From Aphelocoma coerulescens (taxonomy: Eukaryota > Chordata > Aves > Passeriformes > Corvidae): 64,000 bases of DNA. The notes below the pieces were generated by a model. That model was not told where the DNA came from. It did no database searches and saw only the letters and a list, made by a program, of their open reading frames with translations. The translations under genes and the position numbers were made by a program. Shown piece after piece: positions 21,721 through 34,139 of this stretch. Location of the stretch: assembly GCF_041296385.1 (NCBI RefSeq), contig NW_027183804.1:124001-188000 (forward strand), written 5' to 3'. The stretch's first letter is position 1. Each line of letters starts with the position of its first letter.

Positions 21721-22929
21721 AACGTGAATCCGCAAAGAAGCGAGCGGCAGCCACGCTTCTTCTTGCAGCCTGTGCGATGCGCACACCAGCTCGGTGCTCT
21801 GCGCCCTCATTCGTATGCTCTTCGTACCATGTCGCGCTTTTCATTCTGCCGGAGTCGAAGCGTCGTCTACTTCTCGCCCGGAGAGCACGGTGCCGGAAGA
21901 GAAATGCCCCAGCCGACTGCCCTTCCGAAACACACCAGGGCTATGCACTTTTCTCGCAGCGACATACAGCAGCACTTTCGGTCTTTTCTTGTCGTCCAAA
22001 TGTAAAGGGAAAGATTCTCAGCAATGTCGGGCACAGAGAACAGTTTTAGGTCAACAAGCACGCGCAGAGCTTGCCCGCGACTCGTGGAAACTTGTGTTTG
22101 CACACATTCCAGTGGCAGCCCTCTTTCCTTTACAGCCTGCAGAGCGCCGTCAGATCGCGGTGCTCTCTGCACCTGCCTTCTCCCTTTCAAGTACCACTGC
22201 GCAGAATATAGCCTTGCAGGAAGCAATGACGCGGATAGTCGTCTCGCAGAGAAGAACGTGCAAAGACGAAAAGATGTTCTTCTTTGCTCCTCCTCGTCGC
22301 CCAGATTGTGGTGCTGTACTGAAAGCCATGGCCAGCGAAAGGCTAATCCAGCAAGTGTTTCTCACCTGATGCATTTCGCTGAGGGAGAGCTGAGGAAAAT
22401 CCTTGCACAGCACACTGCGGATGCGTGCAGTACACATGCTGAAGAGCGGCAAAACTCAAAGCCATCGCTGGGCTTCAGTTCTGTCCAGACGGCAGAAGGC
22501 GAAGAACGATGTAGCTGGGCACCGCGTTAACGTACTCAGTGGACCGAATTTCAAATGTCCAGCCAAAAGCTGCTTCATAAGCAGATTCAGCTGAGAATGC
22601 TCTGGCTGCTTCACAAAGTAAGGCGCAGCCGTTTCCATTCATCACACTACCTGGCCAGAAGCAGTATCCTACACCTTCAATGCTGCAGCGTCCATGCAGC
22701 TGGAGCACACGCAGTAGGACGCGTCGAGATAGAAGGCGGTCTTCAAGTACCCCCTTCTCCAAGCAGCCTTGAAACTGAGCACAACACACTGCGGCTCGGG
22801 AGCTTCCTTCTCAGATAGACGTGCCGTCACGTTATTCACTCTCGCAGCACAATTCTTCCCAGGGAAAGCTGGAAGAGAAATAGGTAGCAGCACAAGTAGC
22901 TGCAAGTGGAACTTTTGTTTTCAACTGCT
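21721..22929 (+). repeat. Tandem unit B, 1,209 bp with a 184-bp deletion, arm 1
   Basis: Repeats unit A but joins CTCTCGCAGC directly to ACAATTC near 22,847, losing about 184 bp that unit A has at about 21,458-21,640. The same shortened unit is found in copy 3 at 62,357-63,565. Confidence 0.9.
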
Positions 22930-23541
22930 AACGTGAATCCGCAAAGAAGCGAGCGGCAGCCACGCTTCTTCTTGCAGCCTGTGCGATGCGCACACCAGCT
23001 CGGTGCTCTGCGCCCTCATTCGTATGCTCTTCGTACCATGTCGCGCTTTTCATTCTGCCGGAGTCGAAGCGTCGTCTACTTCTCGCCTGAGAGCACGGTG
23101 CCGGCAGAGAAACGCTCCGGGCTTCTGCCTCTGCCGAAACACGCCTGGGCTATCCCTCTCAGCGTTAAGTAGCACAAAATGCTGTCTGCGTTGTGGTCTT
23201 TATCTTAAGGGAAAGATTCTCGGCTTCGGCTAGCACAGAGAACTTTGCTGGGACAATACATGTGTTTTATTATCCTTTCTCGCAAGAAGACTATGGTGCT
23301 TCTTTGGAACTGTTGGCCAGTGTAAGGCTAATCCAGCAAGTGCTTCTCTCCTGACACATTTCTCTGAGCGAGAGCTTCGGCGGACAGTTGGGCTCTGCGA
23401 AGCAGAAAGTCTGTGCTTGCACGTAGCGCTGAGGAGAATCTGTGCACAGCGCGCTCTGGATGCGTGCAGTACACACACTAAAGAGAGCCAAAGCTCAATG
23501 TCTCAGTTCTGTCCAGCGCCGGAAATTGAGAAGAACGCAGC
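22930..23541 (+). repeat. Truncated, rearranged tandem unit C up to the inversion point
   Basis: Begins like units A and B, then after about 23,110 diverges with internal deletions. The landmark GATGCGTGCAGTACACA near 23,460 shows it is still the same family and orientation. It ends at the palindromic centre. Confidence 0.8.
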
Positions 23542-23555
23542 CCCAGAGCTCTGGG
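23542..23555. repeat. 14-bp perfect palindrome at the orientation switch
   Basis: CCCAGAGCTCTGGG is self-complementary. Plus-oriented array sequence lies to its left. Within about 70 bp to its right, array landmarks (for example GCACGCATCCATAGTG) appear in reverse. Confidence 0.8.
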
Positions 23556-23599
23556 CTGGAGTGTGCGATGGTTATGAGCTGTGCCGCTCTTCTGCGTGT

Positions 23600-24326
23600 C
23601 TACTGCACGCATCCATAGTGTACAGTGCAAGGATTTTCCTCAGCTCTCGCTCAGCGAAATGCATTAGAAGGGAAGCACATGCTAGATTAGCCATTCGTTA
23701 GCCCACGCTTTCAGTAGAGCACCACAATCTGGGCGACGAGGAAAAGCAAAGAAGAACATCTTTTCGTCTTTGCACGATCTTCTCTGCGAGACATCTCTCC
23801 ACGTCTTTGCTTCCTGCAAGGCTGTAAGGTGCGCGGTGGTACTTGGAAGGGAGAAGGCAGGTGCAGAGAGCACCGCGATCTGACGGCGCTCTGCAGGCTG
23901 TAAAGGAAAGAAAGCTACCACTTGAATATGGTGCAAATACCAATTTCCACGCGTCGCGGGTAAGCTCCGGGTAAGCTTGGTGACCTAAAACTGGGCGCTG
24001 AGTGAGACGTAACCGAGAATCTTTCCCTTTGCATTCCGGCTCCAACGCAAACAGAATGTGATGCTACTTAGCGCTGCGAAGGAAAGTGCATAGCCCTGGT
24101 GTGTTTGAGAAGAATCAGCAGCCTGGAGCGTTTTTCTGGAGCCTTTCTCCGCTGGCACCGTGCTCTCTGGGCGAGAAGTAGACGACGCTTCGACTCCGGC
24201 AGAATGAAAGCGCGACATGGTACGAAGAGCATTAAAGAATGAGGGCAGAGCACCGAGCTGGTGTGTGCATCGCACAGGCTGCAAGAGGAAGCCTGGCTGT
24301 CACTCGCTTGTTTCCGGATTCACGTT
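23600..24326 (-). repeat. Partial tandem unit, inverted, arm 2 side of spacer
   Basis: Reverse-oriented partial unit ending at the TCACGTT boundary (24,320-24,326). It is not a close copy of unit C, so the centre is not a simple mirror. Confidence 0.8.
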
Positions 24327-25772
24327 AGCGTTTTAAAACAGAAAGTTCCACTTGCAGCTACTTGTGCTGCTCCCTATTTCTCTTCCAGCGTTCCCTGGGA
24401 GGAATTGTGCCGAGCTTTATGCTTCGAGATGCAGAGATAACAGTGGTAGATGCGGCGGAGAATGGAAATACAGAGCACAGCGGACAGTTTATGGTGCTTT
24501 ACGTGAGGCAAGGGAAAGTGCAGCCCGGCAGTGCTTTTTACTTCTGGAGCATTTTGCTTTGGTAGCAGCTGCTGCAAGTGGGCAACGGAGCTGCGAGAGT
24601 GAATAACGTGACGGCACGTCTATCTGAGAAGGAAGCTCCCGAGCCGCAGTGTGTTGTGCTCAGTTTCAAGGCTGCTTGGAGGAGGGGGGTACTTGAAGAC
24701 CGCCTTCTATCTCGACGCGTCCTACTGCGTGTGCTCCAGCTGCATGGACGCTGCAGCATTGAAGGTGTAGGATACTGCTTCTGGCCAGGTAGTGTGATGA
24801 ATGGAAACGGCTGCGCCTTACTTTGTGAAGCAGCCAGAGCATTCTCAGCTGAATCTGCTTATGAAGCAGCTTTTGGCTGGACATTTGAAATTCGGTCCAC
24901 TGAGTACGTTAACGCGGTGCCCAGTTGCTTCGTTCTTCGCCTTCTGCGGTCTGGACAAAACTGAAGCCCAGCGATGGCTTTGCGTTTTGGCGCTCTTCAG
25001 CGCGAACACTGCACGCATCCACAGTGTGCTGTGCACGGAGTTTCCTCAGCTCGACGTACAATCATTTTCTTGCTGTTTCCAGAGTCTAAACTCTTCGTGA
25101 AACTCTCGCTCAGCGAGATGCGTCAGGAATGAGGCACTTGCTGGATGAGCTTTTCGCTAGCCAAGACTTTCAATACAGCACCACAATTCAGGCAAGAAGC
25201 AGGAGAAAGGAAGATCATCCTTTCGTCCTTCCACGTTCTTCTCTGCGAGATGACTACCCGTGTCTTTGCTTCCTGCAAGGCTGTAAGAGGCGCGGTAGTA
25301 CTTAGAACTGAGAAGGCAGGTGCAGAGAGCACGGCGGTCTGACGGTGCTCTGCAGGCTGTAAAGGAAAGACGGCAACCACTTGAATGTGGTGCAAACACA
25401 AGTTTCCACGCCTCGAGGGCAAGCTCTGGGCGTGCTGGTTGACCTAAAACTGTTCTCTGGGCGGGACATAGCAGAGAATCTTTCCCTTTACATTTGGACG
25501 ACAAGAAAGACCGAAAGTGCTGCTGTATGTCGCTGCGAGGGAAAGTGCATAGACCAGGCGTGTGTCGGCAGAAGCAGTCGGCTGGGGCATTTCTCTTCCG
25601 GCACCGTGCTCTCTGGGCGAGAAGTAGACGACGCTTCGACTCCGGCTGAATGAAAGAGCGACATGGGTACTAAAGAGGCCGAACGAAGGCGCAGAGCACC
25701 GGACTCGTTACCGCAGCGTACAAACTGAGAAAGGAGCGTGGCTAGCACTCGCCTGCCTGCCCAATTCACATT
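24327..25772 (-). repeat. Tandem unit, inverted, about 1,446 bp
   Basis: Runs between boundary motifs at 24,326 and 25,772. Its outer part (25,378 onward) pairs closely with arm 1 unit A, while its inner part is closer to unit B (for example the 128-residue frame at 24,578-24,964, plus strand). It is a recombinant unit. Confidence 0.85.
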
Positions 25773-26253
25773 AGCATTGAGAAGGAGGAAGTTCAACGAC
25801 AACTACTTCCTTGTGCTACTACTTATCCTTCTTCCAACCATCCTTGGAAACTTTGGCGCTTAACTTTAGGCTTCGAGATGCAGCAAACACAGTGGTCGCT
25901 TCCAAGGAGAGGGGAAGTAGAGAGTGCAGCGGGGAGTTTAGGTGGCTTTACGTAAGGCAAGGGGAAGGTGCAGCCCAGCATTGGCTTTTTCTTCTAGTTC
26001 TTTTCTTCAGGAGAGCAGCTAGCAAGCAGGCTGCGAGAGGCAACAATGGGATGGCTCGTCTGTCGGAGAAGCCGCAGTCTACAGTGCTGCAGACTGCTGT
26101 GCACAGTTTTAATGCTGCTGTAAGTACACGGTACTTTTGGAACGTCTTCTCTCCTGACTCTCCCATCTCTGGGAGCTCTAGCTGCTTGAACCTGGCCACA
26201 CTGAAGGTGTGTGGACGTGGTTGCGCTGCGAGTATCAAGTCTTCCAGAGAAGA
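25773..26253 (-). repeat. Diverged half-unit (unit 0), arm 2
   Basis: Mirror of 19,850-20,330. Holds the same 149-residue frame, here on the plus strand at 25,811-26,260. Confidence 0.7.
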
Positions 26254-27682
26254 GGGATAGTCAAGAAATGCTTTCTCACCTGGCCTATCTCTCAGTCCGA
26301 ACTGTGGCTGCAAACGCTGCGCTGCAAGGGCGGACTTACCCACTTGGAGAGAATGTGATGATGCTCTAGATATAGTTGCGAAGGAAAGTGCTGCTCACTG
26401 GAATGTTTCGCCTAGTTCACAGACTTTAAAAGGACTAGGAAGGCCAACGCCTTGTTCTAGCACTTGTTCTCTGCGTGCAGCTGCTGGATGTTTGGAAGGG
26501 CTTTGGGATCCGCCAGAGGTGGAGGGTAGGATGCTACAGAGAGCTTGAAGGAAAGCGCCTATCTCCAGGGCCTTTGATGCAGTTCAGCGGGTGCGAGTGG
26601 CATGTTGAGCATGTTCATGATGGCACAGAAAAGGTTCTGAAAGAAAGAGGCCGTGCTGAAACTGCCTTTACTTTTGCCGCTTAGAAACTGCTCAGCCAAC
26701 AATGAAAAGATTCGTCTTGCTTCCCCGCTACGCGCAGGGTTACATCCTTTTATGTCTCCAAGAGGCAGGATGCACAGCGGAGCTCTTCCACCAACTGCTT
26801 CCACACGACTGGGGCCGCGCCAGCCAAGCGCTTTTTGCCGGGCACTGTCAGCGCTCATGGAAACAACCACACGACGGCGCTGCAGACTTGCAAAAGAAGG
26901 CCAAGCACCTGGCCCAGCTCAAAACCACCCCAAGGGCAGACAGAGGCAACTTGCAAACGGCCCTGCACTCAAATCAACGGTGTCAGGACAAAAAGGTTGC
27001 CCTCATCTTCCCCTTCCAAGAGCACACTCTTCTTTACACCACACTCCAAGAGCCAGACCAAACAAATGGCCCAAACAAATCTTTTCCCTCTCGCAGATTC
27101 CGCCCACCAACTTGAAACCATCTGGCAAAAACAGGGCTCAAAACAGTGCCAGCTGAGGAAGATCTTGCTGCCTACAACTTCACCTGCACCCCTCAAACTA
27201 GCAGCACACACGCTGTTCTCAGCACTCTCCTTCTCAGCTCTAGGTACCATCCTAAGCCTTCCCTCTCCCAGAGTCAGGATCCAAAGGCAACGGCACCAGG
27301 GACTGCTCACACACTGAAGGCACCAGGACAAATAGCTTAAGAGCTTGGCCTTTGCATTCCCACTGACAGCTCAACAGCTCGAAGCCAGAGAGAGCTCTGC
27401 CTGTTGGGAAAAGCCTTTAAAATCCCTAGGAGTACCTGATGTGCACATCCAAACCTGCCTTCCTTGCCAAAGAGAGCAACTACAAGCCCATCTCCAAAGA
27501 AACGGCATCCCCTCCTCCAAAATACAACACATCCAGCGACTGATCCGCCTCCAGTATTGAATATGTCCAACAATTGCCCCCACACGCACAGGGGCCAGAA
27601 GAGAAATGTCTTGCTGGACTATTCCTCCCCACAGTACCTTAACATCTGCTCCAGCAACACTGGCACTATGTCCTTGCCTTCC
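26254..27682. other. Transition region, arm 2
   Basis: Mirror of 18,441-19,850 with a 17-bp insertion near 27,050-27,070 that arm 1 and copy 3 lack. No gene is recognised. Confidence 0.4.
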
Positions 27683-28863
27683 CAAGGAAAGGCACTCCGA
27701 GTCTCTTGGCCTTGCCTTGTCTAGTTCTTCTTAAGGTACCCTTGCTCTGCTTCCTTTGCCTACGTCTGCCTTGCCTCGCACTGCCTACAACTTGCTGGCT
27801 TTGCTTTGCCCGGCCTACCACTCTTTCCCTTGCCTTCCATGCAGGCAAGGCGCTGCAAACCGAGTGCAGGCAATTGTGGGCAAGTCAAGGGAGAGGTAGG
27901 CAAGGCCAGAGCAGTGAGGGGAAAGCAAATGGAGTGGTAGACAAGAGAAGGTCCAGAAGTTAGAGGCAAGGCTGGCTGTAGAAAGGAAGGGCCACTGATG
28001 GGAAGGCCAGGCAGAAACAGGAAGGGCTCAGCAAGCCAAGGCCCTGGAGGAAAACAGTAGGCAGGTCATGTGCTGGGCATGGCCGTGCAAAGGAATGCAA
28101 GGCTCCAGAGGGCTAGCAGGGCAAGGCAAGGCAACTGTTGTGTTGCCAAGGCAAGGCCAGGCAAGGCAGGTGAGAAGTACATTCAAGGACTGCTGGTACA
28201 CAAAAGTGGCCAGGACCAAGTGCTCTGTGTGGCCTTGATCCCGCGTGGGTCATCTCTCCTCTGTACCTAAAAGACTTGAGCTACCTGCTTTCCCTTGTAT
28301 GCAAAAGAACTCTCTTTCTGGTCCCCGAGCTCAAGGGCAAAATGTGAATTGCCCCTCCAAGGTTCAAGACATGCAAGGATTGCTCCCAGACAAAGGCTGC
28401 CCACAGAGATGAGTGTGGCAACATGCGTCCTCCCCTGGTCTTCCTCTCATGGGATCCTGAAACACCGGAGATGCTTGAGAGCTTTGAGATTCCTCGGAGG
28501 AGCAGAAAGGGCAGGGCAAGGCCCAGAAATGTCATTGAAAAGGGGTGTTGAATTCCAGGTGGGGGAGGGGTGAGCAAGGTCATGCAAGGCAAGGGAGGGG
28601 TTCAAGGGCAAGGCAAGGCAAGTGGTGGCTTTGCAAGGCGAGGCAAGGCAATGAGGGTCCTAGAAGGAAAAGGAAAGGTGAGGCCAGACCTAGACGAATG
28701 TGAAAGGAAGTCAGGTGGGGGATGGGTGAGCAAGTCAGTGCAAGGCAGGGGAGAAAAGGCAGGTTGAGGGAAGGCTACAGAGGGGGCAGCAAGGAAATGC
28801 AAGGCATGGGGAAGCATGCGAGGAGTGGGTGCTGCCAGCCGGCGGGGATGGCAGGGGCGGGGC
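27683..28863. repeat. CCTTGC low-complexity tract, arm 2
   Basis: Mirror of the arm 1 tract, with the strand switch near 27,839. Arm 2 has private changes near 28,080-28,100 relative to both other copies. Confidence 0.85.
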
Positions 28864-29810
28864 CACTGCAAGTAGCATGGTGGGGATGTGGAGGGGGTGT
28901 TAGTGTGCGGGAGGTGTGTGTGTGTGTGTGTGCAGTGGAGTGCAGGGTAAGTGCAGGTGTGTGTGTGCGTATACGGGGGTTTTGTGCCAGGTGATGTGCC
29001 GGGGAGAGCCGTTCCACCGCAAGGAAGGTGTGGGAGTGAAAGGAATAAGATAGATGTGTCTTTACAAAGAGACCGTGTCAATCTCTCCTTAGACAAGGCT
29101 AGGAATTTACAGGGGGGGAAGTAACAGAAGAAAGTATTCGTTCTAGAAACTGTTACTAATCAACAGAGACTGTTGCTCAGCCAAGGCCCTGCTAAATTCC
29201 TGAACCTAGAGCAAGGCAGCAAAGACTTCCCAGCATTAGGAATAGTTTGGTTTTCTTCCTTTTCCATTCCAAAAGGGGAGTGCATATTAGAGGGGGGCGT
29301 AGAGTAGGCAGTTCCGGAAGTCTGTAATTCCCGAGTACCTCAGAGGGTGCTGTTGCCAGGAACTTAACATCAGAAGGGGGCTGCTTCCCGCAATCATTTG
29401 AGAGACTCCATGGCAAAAGCCCCATGGCCTCTCCCTGGAGTTGAAGAATGTTACAGGACTCCTCTGTCTCCTTTTTGGTGGATGAAGAAACTCAGAAAGC
29501 CACACTTCTGCCAGAACTCTCCAAGATGCCCCCTTTGCTCCCCGTGACTCCATCACTGCCCAGGAAGCTGTCTTTTCTACCGCAGCAGTTTGACATACAG
29601 TTAAAAGTCGCGTGGCAGAGAAAAAAGGCAAGAATTGGTTTCCAAGGGATGGCAAACAAGAGATACCAGAACCTTTGGCCCTACCAATATTAAAGCAACT
29701 CCATTAAGAGAGTTCTTGCACTTCCTGAGGATTGGCAGAAGCCTATCTCATGATGTATGTTGCTGGGGGTCTTTTTAGACTGGCAAAAGGAGCTGTTGAA
29801 GGTTGCTTGA

Positions 29811-30522
29811 TCTGTGCTAAAGCCAACAGCCAAGTTACAAAGTAACTTGCTAGAGGAGGGAGGCCTTGGGCTGCATGGCCCTTCCAAAGATGCCAGGTGG
29901 ATTTTCCGGAGATGCCCCAAGTGGCAAGGCTTAATATCTTCTGGTAATCGTATGTCAGCTAGCAAGGTGGCCAGAAGTATTTCCAACTACTTCAGTAATG
30001 ACAGGATCTGTTCTTAAGGCATTTTTGGAACAAATCATTCCAAGATACAGCATTGTAGAAGCAATAGATTCAGATAGGGGAACTCATTTTGCAGGAAAGA
30101 TCCTTCAAGGGGTTTTGGCTTCTTTAGGAACACAATGGAACCTCCATAGGCCCTGGCACCCCCAGAGCTCGGCTCGGGTAGAAAACAATGAAGAGAGAAA
30201 TAAACACCTTTTGAAGCTGGTAATAGAAACCAAGATGCCATGGGTAGGGCTTTGGACATTGGCTTTGGTGAGAATGAGGGCCCAACCCAGAAGAGAGATT
30301 CAGTTATCTCCCTTTCAATCGTTGTTTGCAATTGCCCTCCTGGTAAGTCTCCACCCAGTGGGGGGGGTAGAGGCAAGTGATGCATTTTTAAAACCATCTG
30401 TGGCCAGGATCCTGCTTCTTGTGAAACCCCTTCAACAGGAAACTCAGCTGGCGCAAGCCCGGCCTTTGGACTTTGCTGCTTTTAACATCCAACCAGGAGA
30501 TAGAGTCCTAATTAAGGAGTAG
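29811..30522 (+). pseudogene. pol: ERV B integrase fragment, arm 2
   Basis: Same lesion pattern as arm 1. The catalytic codons are at 29,900-29,902, 30,073-30,075 and 30,181-30,183, with the first in a different frame. The frame from 29,998 runs to 30,522, about six codons further than in arm 1. Confidence 0.85.
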
Positions 30523-30959
30523 AAAGAAGCGCCAGTGCTGGTGAAATGGCGTGGCCCATTCCAAGTGTCACTGACGACAGAAAACAGTAAGCTGAACACA
30601 GGTGAACCCGTCACTCTCGGGTCAAGGTCTCTGAAGCCTCAGAGATTTGCACATCTCAGCTGGAGGAGAAGGCCGGGAGGCCGTGACTGACACTCTGCAG
30701 GAGTGGGCCGGAGCAGTAGGCAGTGCTTCGACATCGGAAGAAGCCCCGCAGTCCTACCTTCAGACCGTCTGCTGAAATAGACTGTAAAGGCATCCCTCCT
30801 CTAGAATCTCCACTCACTTGGGGGCTAATACTTGTGGCCATTTTGTTACGTTAAGTGGTTTCTGTGTCTTCAATTGCCACAGGTGCTGCAGAAGACAAGG
30901 GGAAAATTAGACTAGCTAATTAGATGACACTATTAAAACATTTTCCTTACTAATTCTAC

Positions 30960-32660
30960 TTTGATATGGTCAGCTGAGTTTAGGCCAGGAGTGGGAGAAT
31001 CAATTTGCAGCCTTAGGAGAAGAAGTAGCAAAAGTTTTTAACCTTAGCAATTGCTGGCTCTGTGGAAGGCCAGGAGGATCTGAAGAGTGGCCATAGTTGG
31101 CTAGCCCAGCTGAACCTAAATGGTGGGTCAATGTGAGGGCCCACAGTGGGATGGGATTTGGGGCCAAAGAAGGAAGTTCACGGCCACTTCATTCTTCTCC
31201 AACAGGCACTTATTGCCTAATAGGATAGGGCGTGTCTATGTAGGAAAAGGCAATTGTCAATTGACTTTCCCTCTGGGCTTGAACAACTGGGTTTGGACCC
31301 CCAATTGCCCTCCTTCCAATTGTTCCAAATATCAAGGCAAATGCAATCAAATACCTGTTCGGCTCACTAACAGTAGCTGCGTAAGGCGTTCTTATCACAC
31401 TTACCAAAAATATTTGGAAGCCTGTAAAGCAATGGGGAGGGACAAGGGGTTTTTTTGACCACCTGTTTTTGAGCAGTCCCCACAAAAATTCCACAAGTAG
31501 AAGACATGTTGTTTGTGATTATCAGTGGGAATGGCCACACCGGATTGGAACTCAAAGCCTTTTAGTGAGTTCTGCTCCAAATCCAACCAAGCAGCTTGCA
31601 GATGTAAATGTAGGTGGGAACCCTGTGCGGGAGCTTGGAAATGCAAATGCTGGGACCCTTATGGTGGGGCAACTCTTGTTGGAGGACCGTTAGGCCCGGG
31701 AATCCTGCTGTATTTTGAGCCACCAATTGATGACCATGGGTAGGTTCCTTTGCTAATGGAACACGGGCTTTGAAAGGACAGTATTGGATTTGTGGCCAAC
31801 ATGCTTAGCTCAGGTTACCTCCAAACTGGTCAGGGATATGGTATATTTAGTAGACTGTTGTTCTTTTTGCTACTACAAGTTCTGGGAAATCGCTTAGGAA
31901 TCAAAATCTGTGATGATTTAATTAGAGAAAAGCAGTCAGCTGATGCAGCCCTGGCTGGAGGGAGCACCCCAAAACGGGGAAATGATGAACGGCCAACAGA
32001 ACAAGTTACCCAACACGATGGACCAGCCCCTTGGAAACCTAAGGAATTAATCCCAGATGCCTGGGAACCCATTTATCATTTGAAGGAGATAATTAGGTTA
32101 CAAGCTGTCTCGGAAATAATTACCAACCAGCCAGCCACAGCGCTTGACCTTTTTGCTGAGCAACCCACTTAAATGAGGAAAGCGGTATTTCAACATTGGA
32201 TGGTATTAGATTATCTGTTGGCAGAAGAAGGAGGAGTTTGTGGGAAATTAAATGACTCGAGCTGCTGTTTGCAAGCAGATGACAGCGGAAAAGTGGTCAA
32301 ACAAATAACAAAGGAAATAGCGTCAGCTCGTGGACCTGTCCAAATGTTGAAAGGATGGGGATGGGACATATTTTCATAGTTAACTGGCCAGCTATGGGCT
32401 AAATGAATACGATTTCTCCTCTTATATGCTATCGCAATTCTCATCTTTTTACCATGCGTGACACCATGCTGGCTGCAGCTCTTTCAGCAGGTGCTCAAGG
32501 GGATGCCGCTAGCAGCCATGCCTACCTGATCCAGAAATGACTACAAAAGGACAGAAAAGAATGTCACTGCAAATAATAGCAAAACCCAAGAAGACTCCAG
32601 AAGAAAAAATTAAATCCATGGTAATTAAGGTTTGTAAAGACAAATACAGAGCAAATAAAA
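30960..32660 (+). pseudogene. env: ERV B env remnant, arm 2
   Basis: CWLC at 31,052-31,063 and C-X7-CC in the transmembrane frame at 32,173-32,379. This arm has a private in-frame TAG at about 32,377-32,379 just before the membrane anchor; arm 1 and copy 3 have Trp there. The other breaks are shared. Confidence 0.85.
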
Positions 32661-33152
32661 AGAGGAGGGATTAAAAGGAATGAGATGGATGAGTCTTTAC
32701 AAAGAGACCGTGTGAATCGGCCTGTAGACAAGGCTAGGAAGTTATGGCTAGTGAAGTAACAGAAGAAACTAGGAGTTCTCTAGAACTGTTACTAATCATC
32801 AGAGACTGTTGATTAATCAAGGCCGTGTTAAATTCCTGAACCTAGAGCAAGGCAACAAAGACTTAAGAGCATTAGGAATGGGGTTCTTTTCTTTCTTCTC
32901 GATGCCAAGAGGGGGGTGCATATTAGAGGGGGGCGCATAGAGTAGGCAGTTCCGGAAGTCTGTATCTCCCGAATACCTCAGCCAGTGGGGAAAAGGAAGA
33001 GGGTGCTGTGGCCGGGAACTTGGCATCAAAAGGGGGCTGCATCCCGCAACCGTTTGACAGACGCCATGGGAAAAGCCCCATGGACTCTCCCTGTAGTCGA
33101 AGAATGTTGCAGGACTCCTCTGTCTCCTTTTCGGATATAAACCTCAGGCATC

Positions 33153-34128
33153 GTGGATTAATTTTCCCTAACGGCAGCGACCTGCCGCGTGGTCTCCGTG
33201 CTCCTCTCCAGCCCCCCGGGACGTGTAAAATAGTTCCCAGCGGCTCCCACCGCGCGTTGCAGACGGCTGCGCGGCCCCGGGGCTGCCCGCAGTGCTCCCC
33301 TGCCCCGCCAGGGCTGCCCGCGGGCTGCGGAGCCGCCTCGCCACCGGCGCGGCCAGGGCTGGGGCCCTTCTCGACAGCAGCCGAGGGGCTGCGGAGCGGG
33401 CGGCTGCCGGACGATCAGCTATTTTATGCCGCGCGGTGCTGCCGCCTCCATCTAGCTCTCCATCGCGCCGCCGCCCGCCGCCCGCCTGGCGCGCTCACGC
33501 TCGGCCGCGCTCGCCGCCCGCCCAGCCTCGCCGGAAGCTCTCCCGCCCGGGCTGTGCCCCGGCTCCGCCGGCAGCTCGGCAGGGCCCGGCCGCACGCGTG
33601 CTGCGTGGCTCGGAGCAGCCGCGTTGCGCCGCAGGCGACGGGGAAGGCGGGGCGGGCCGGCGCCATCGTGGTAGCGCGAGGAGAGGAGCGCCCGGGCGGG
33701 GCGGCGAGCGGCGCGGCGGTGAGCGCTTCTGCTTCCTGTCGCTCGGCGGCCGCCCACGGCAGGTGCCGTGTGACCCCGCGGAGCGGCGGGGCCGGCCGGG
33801 CGGTGCGCGGCGAGGCTTTCGGCCAGCGGCGGCCACAGCGAGAGGCTGCTGGCACTGCCCGTGCCGGTGGAGAGAGCGGGGATCCGAGGCCGGCCTTCCC
33901 CGGGCGACGAGGGGAGGCCGCCTTTGCCGCGCTGCCCTCCGTGCAGCATGTGGCCGATTCCGGCGAACCCGGGGTCTCCGCAGCGGCGCGGGCGGGAGGG
34001 AGTGGGGAGCGCGCTCGGTGCCGTGCCGGCCGCTCCCGGCCAGCGCTGCGCTGCGCCGAGGCGTTTTCCCGCCCGTCCTGGGAAGGACATAAGCGACACC
34101 GTAGTTGGAGCTTAGCTGTCAGGGGGAA
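33153..34128. promoter_or_regulatory. CpG island, arm 2
   Basis: Mirror of 11,985-12,960. A splice-donor-like GCGGTGAGC lies near 33,717 on this strand. One base shorter than arm 1 near 33,488, a state shared with copy 3. Confidence 0.7.
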
Positions 34129-34139
34129 CAACTTCTCTC

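Larger units (their letters stand above)
20726..25377. repeat. Palindrome spacer with diverged tandem units in opposite orientations
   Basis: This segment between the arms is not a near-perfect inverted match. Its left half holds plus-oriented tandem units and its right half minus-oriented units of the same family, related at a visibly lower level than the arms (about 15% difference in one stretch compared by eye). Orientation changes at about 23,540-23,600. Confidence 0.85.
29037..33131 (+). mobile_element. ERV B provirus, arm 2
   Basis: Plus-strand view of ERV B. 5' LTR 29,037-29,475, integrase core about 29,811-30,522, env about 30,960-32,660, polypurine run ending 32,670, 3' LTR 32,671-33,131. 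Confidence 0.9.

Noticed and set aside
20450..22530. Plus-strand frames of 125-191 residues in the tandem units as genes
   Set aside because: Different frames and the opposite strand are equally open, and no domain is recognisable. Treated as unproven; the shared reverse-strand frame is listed as a hypothesis only.
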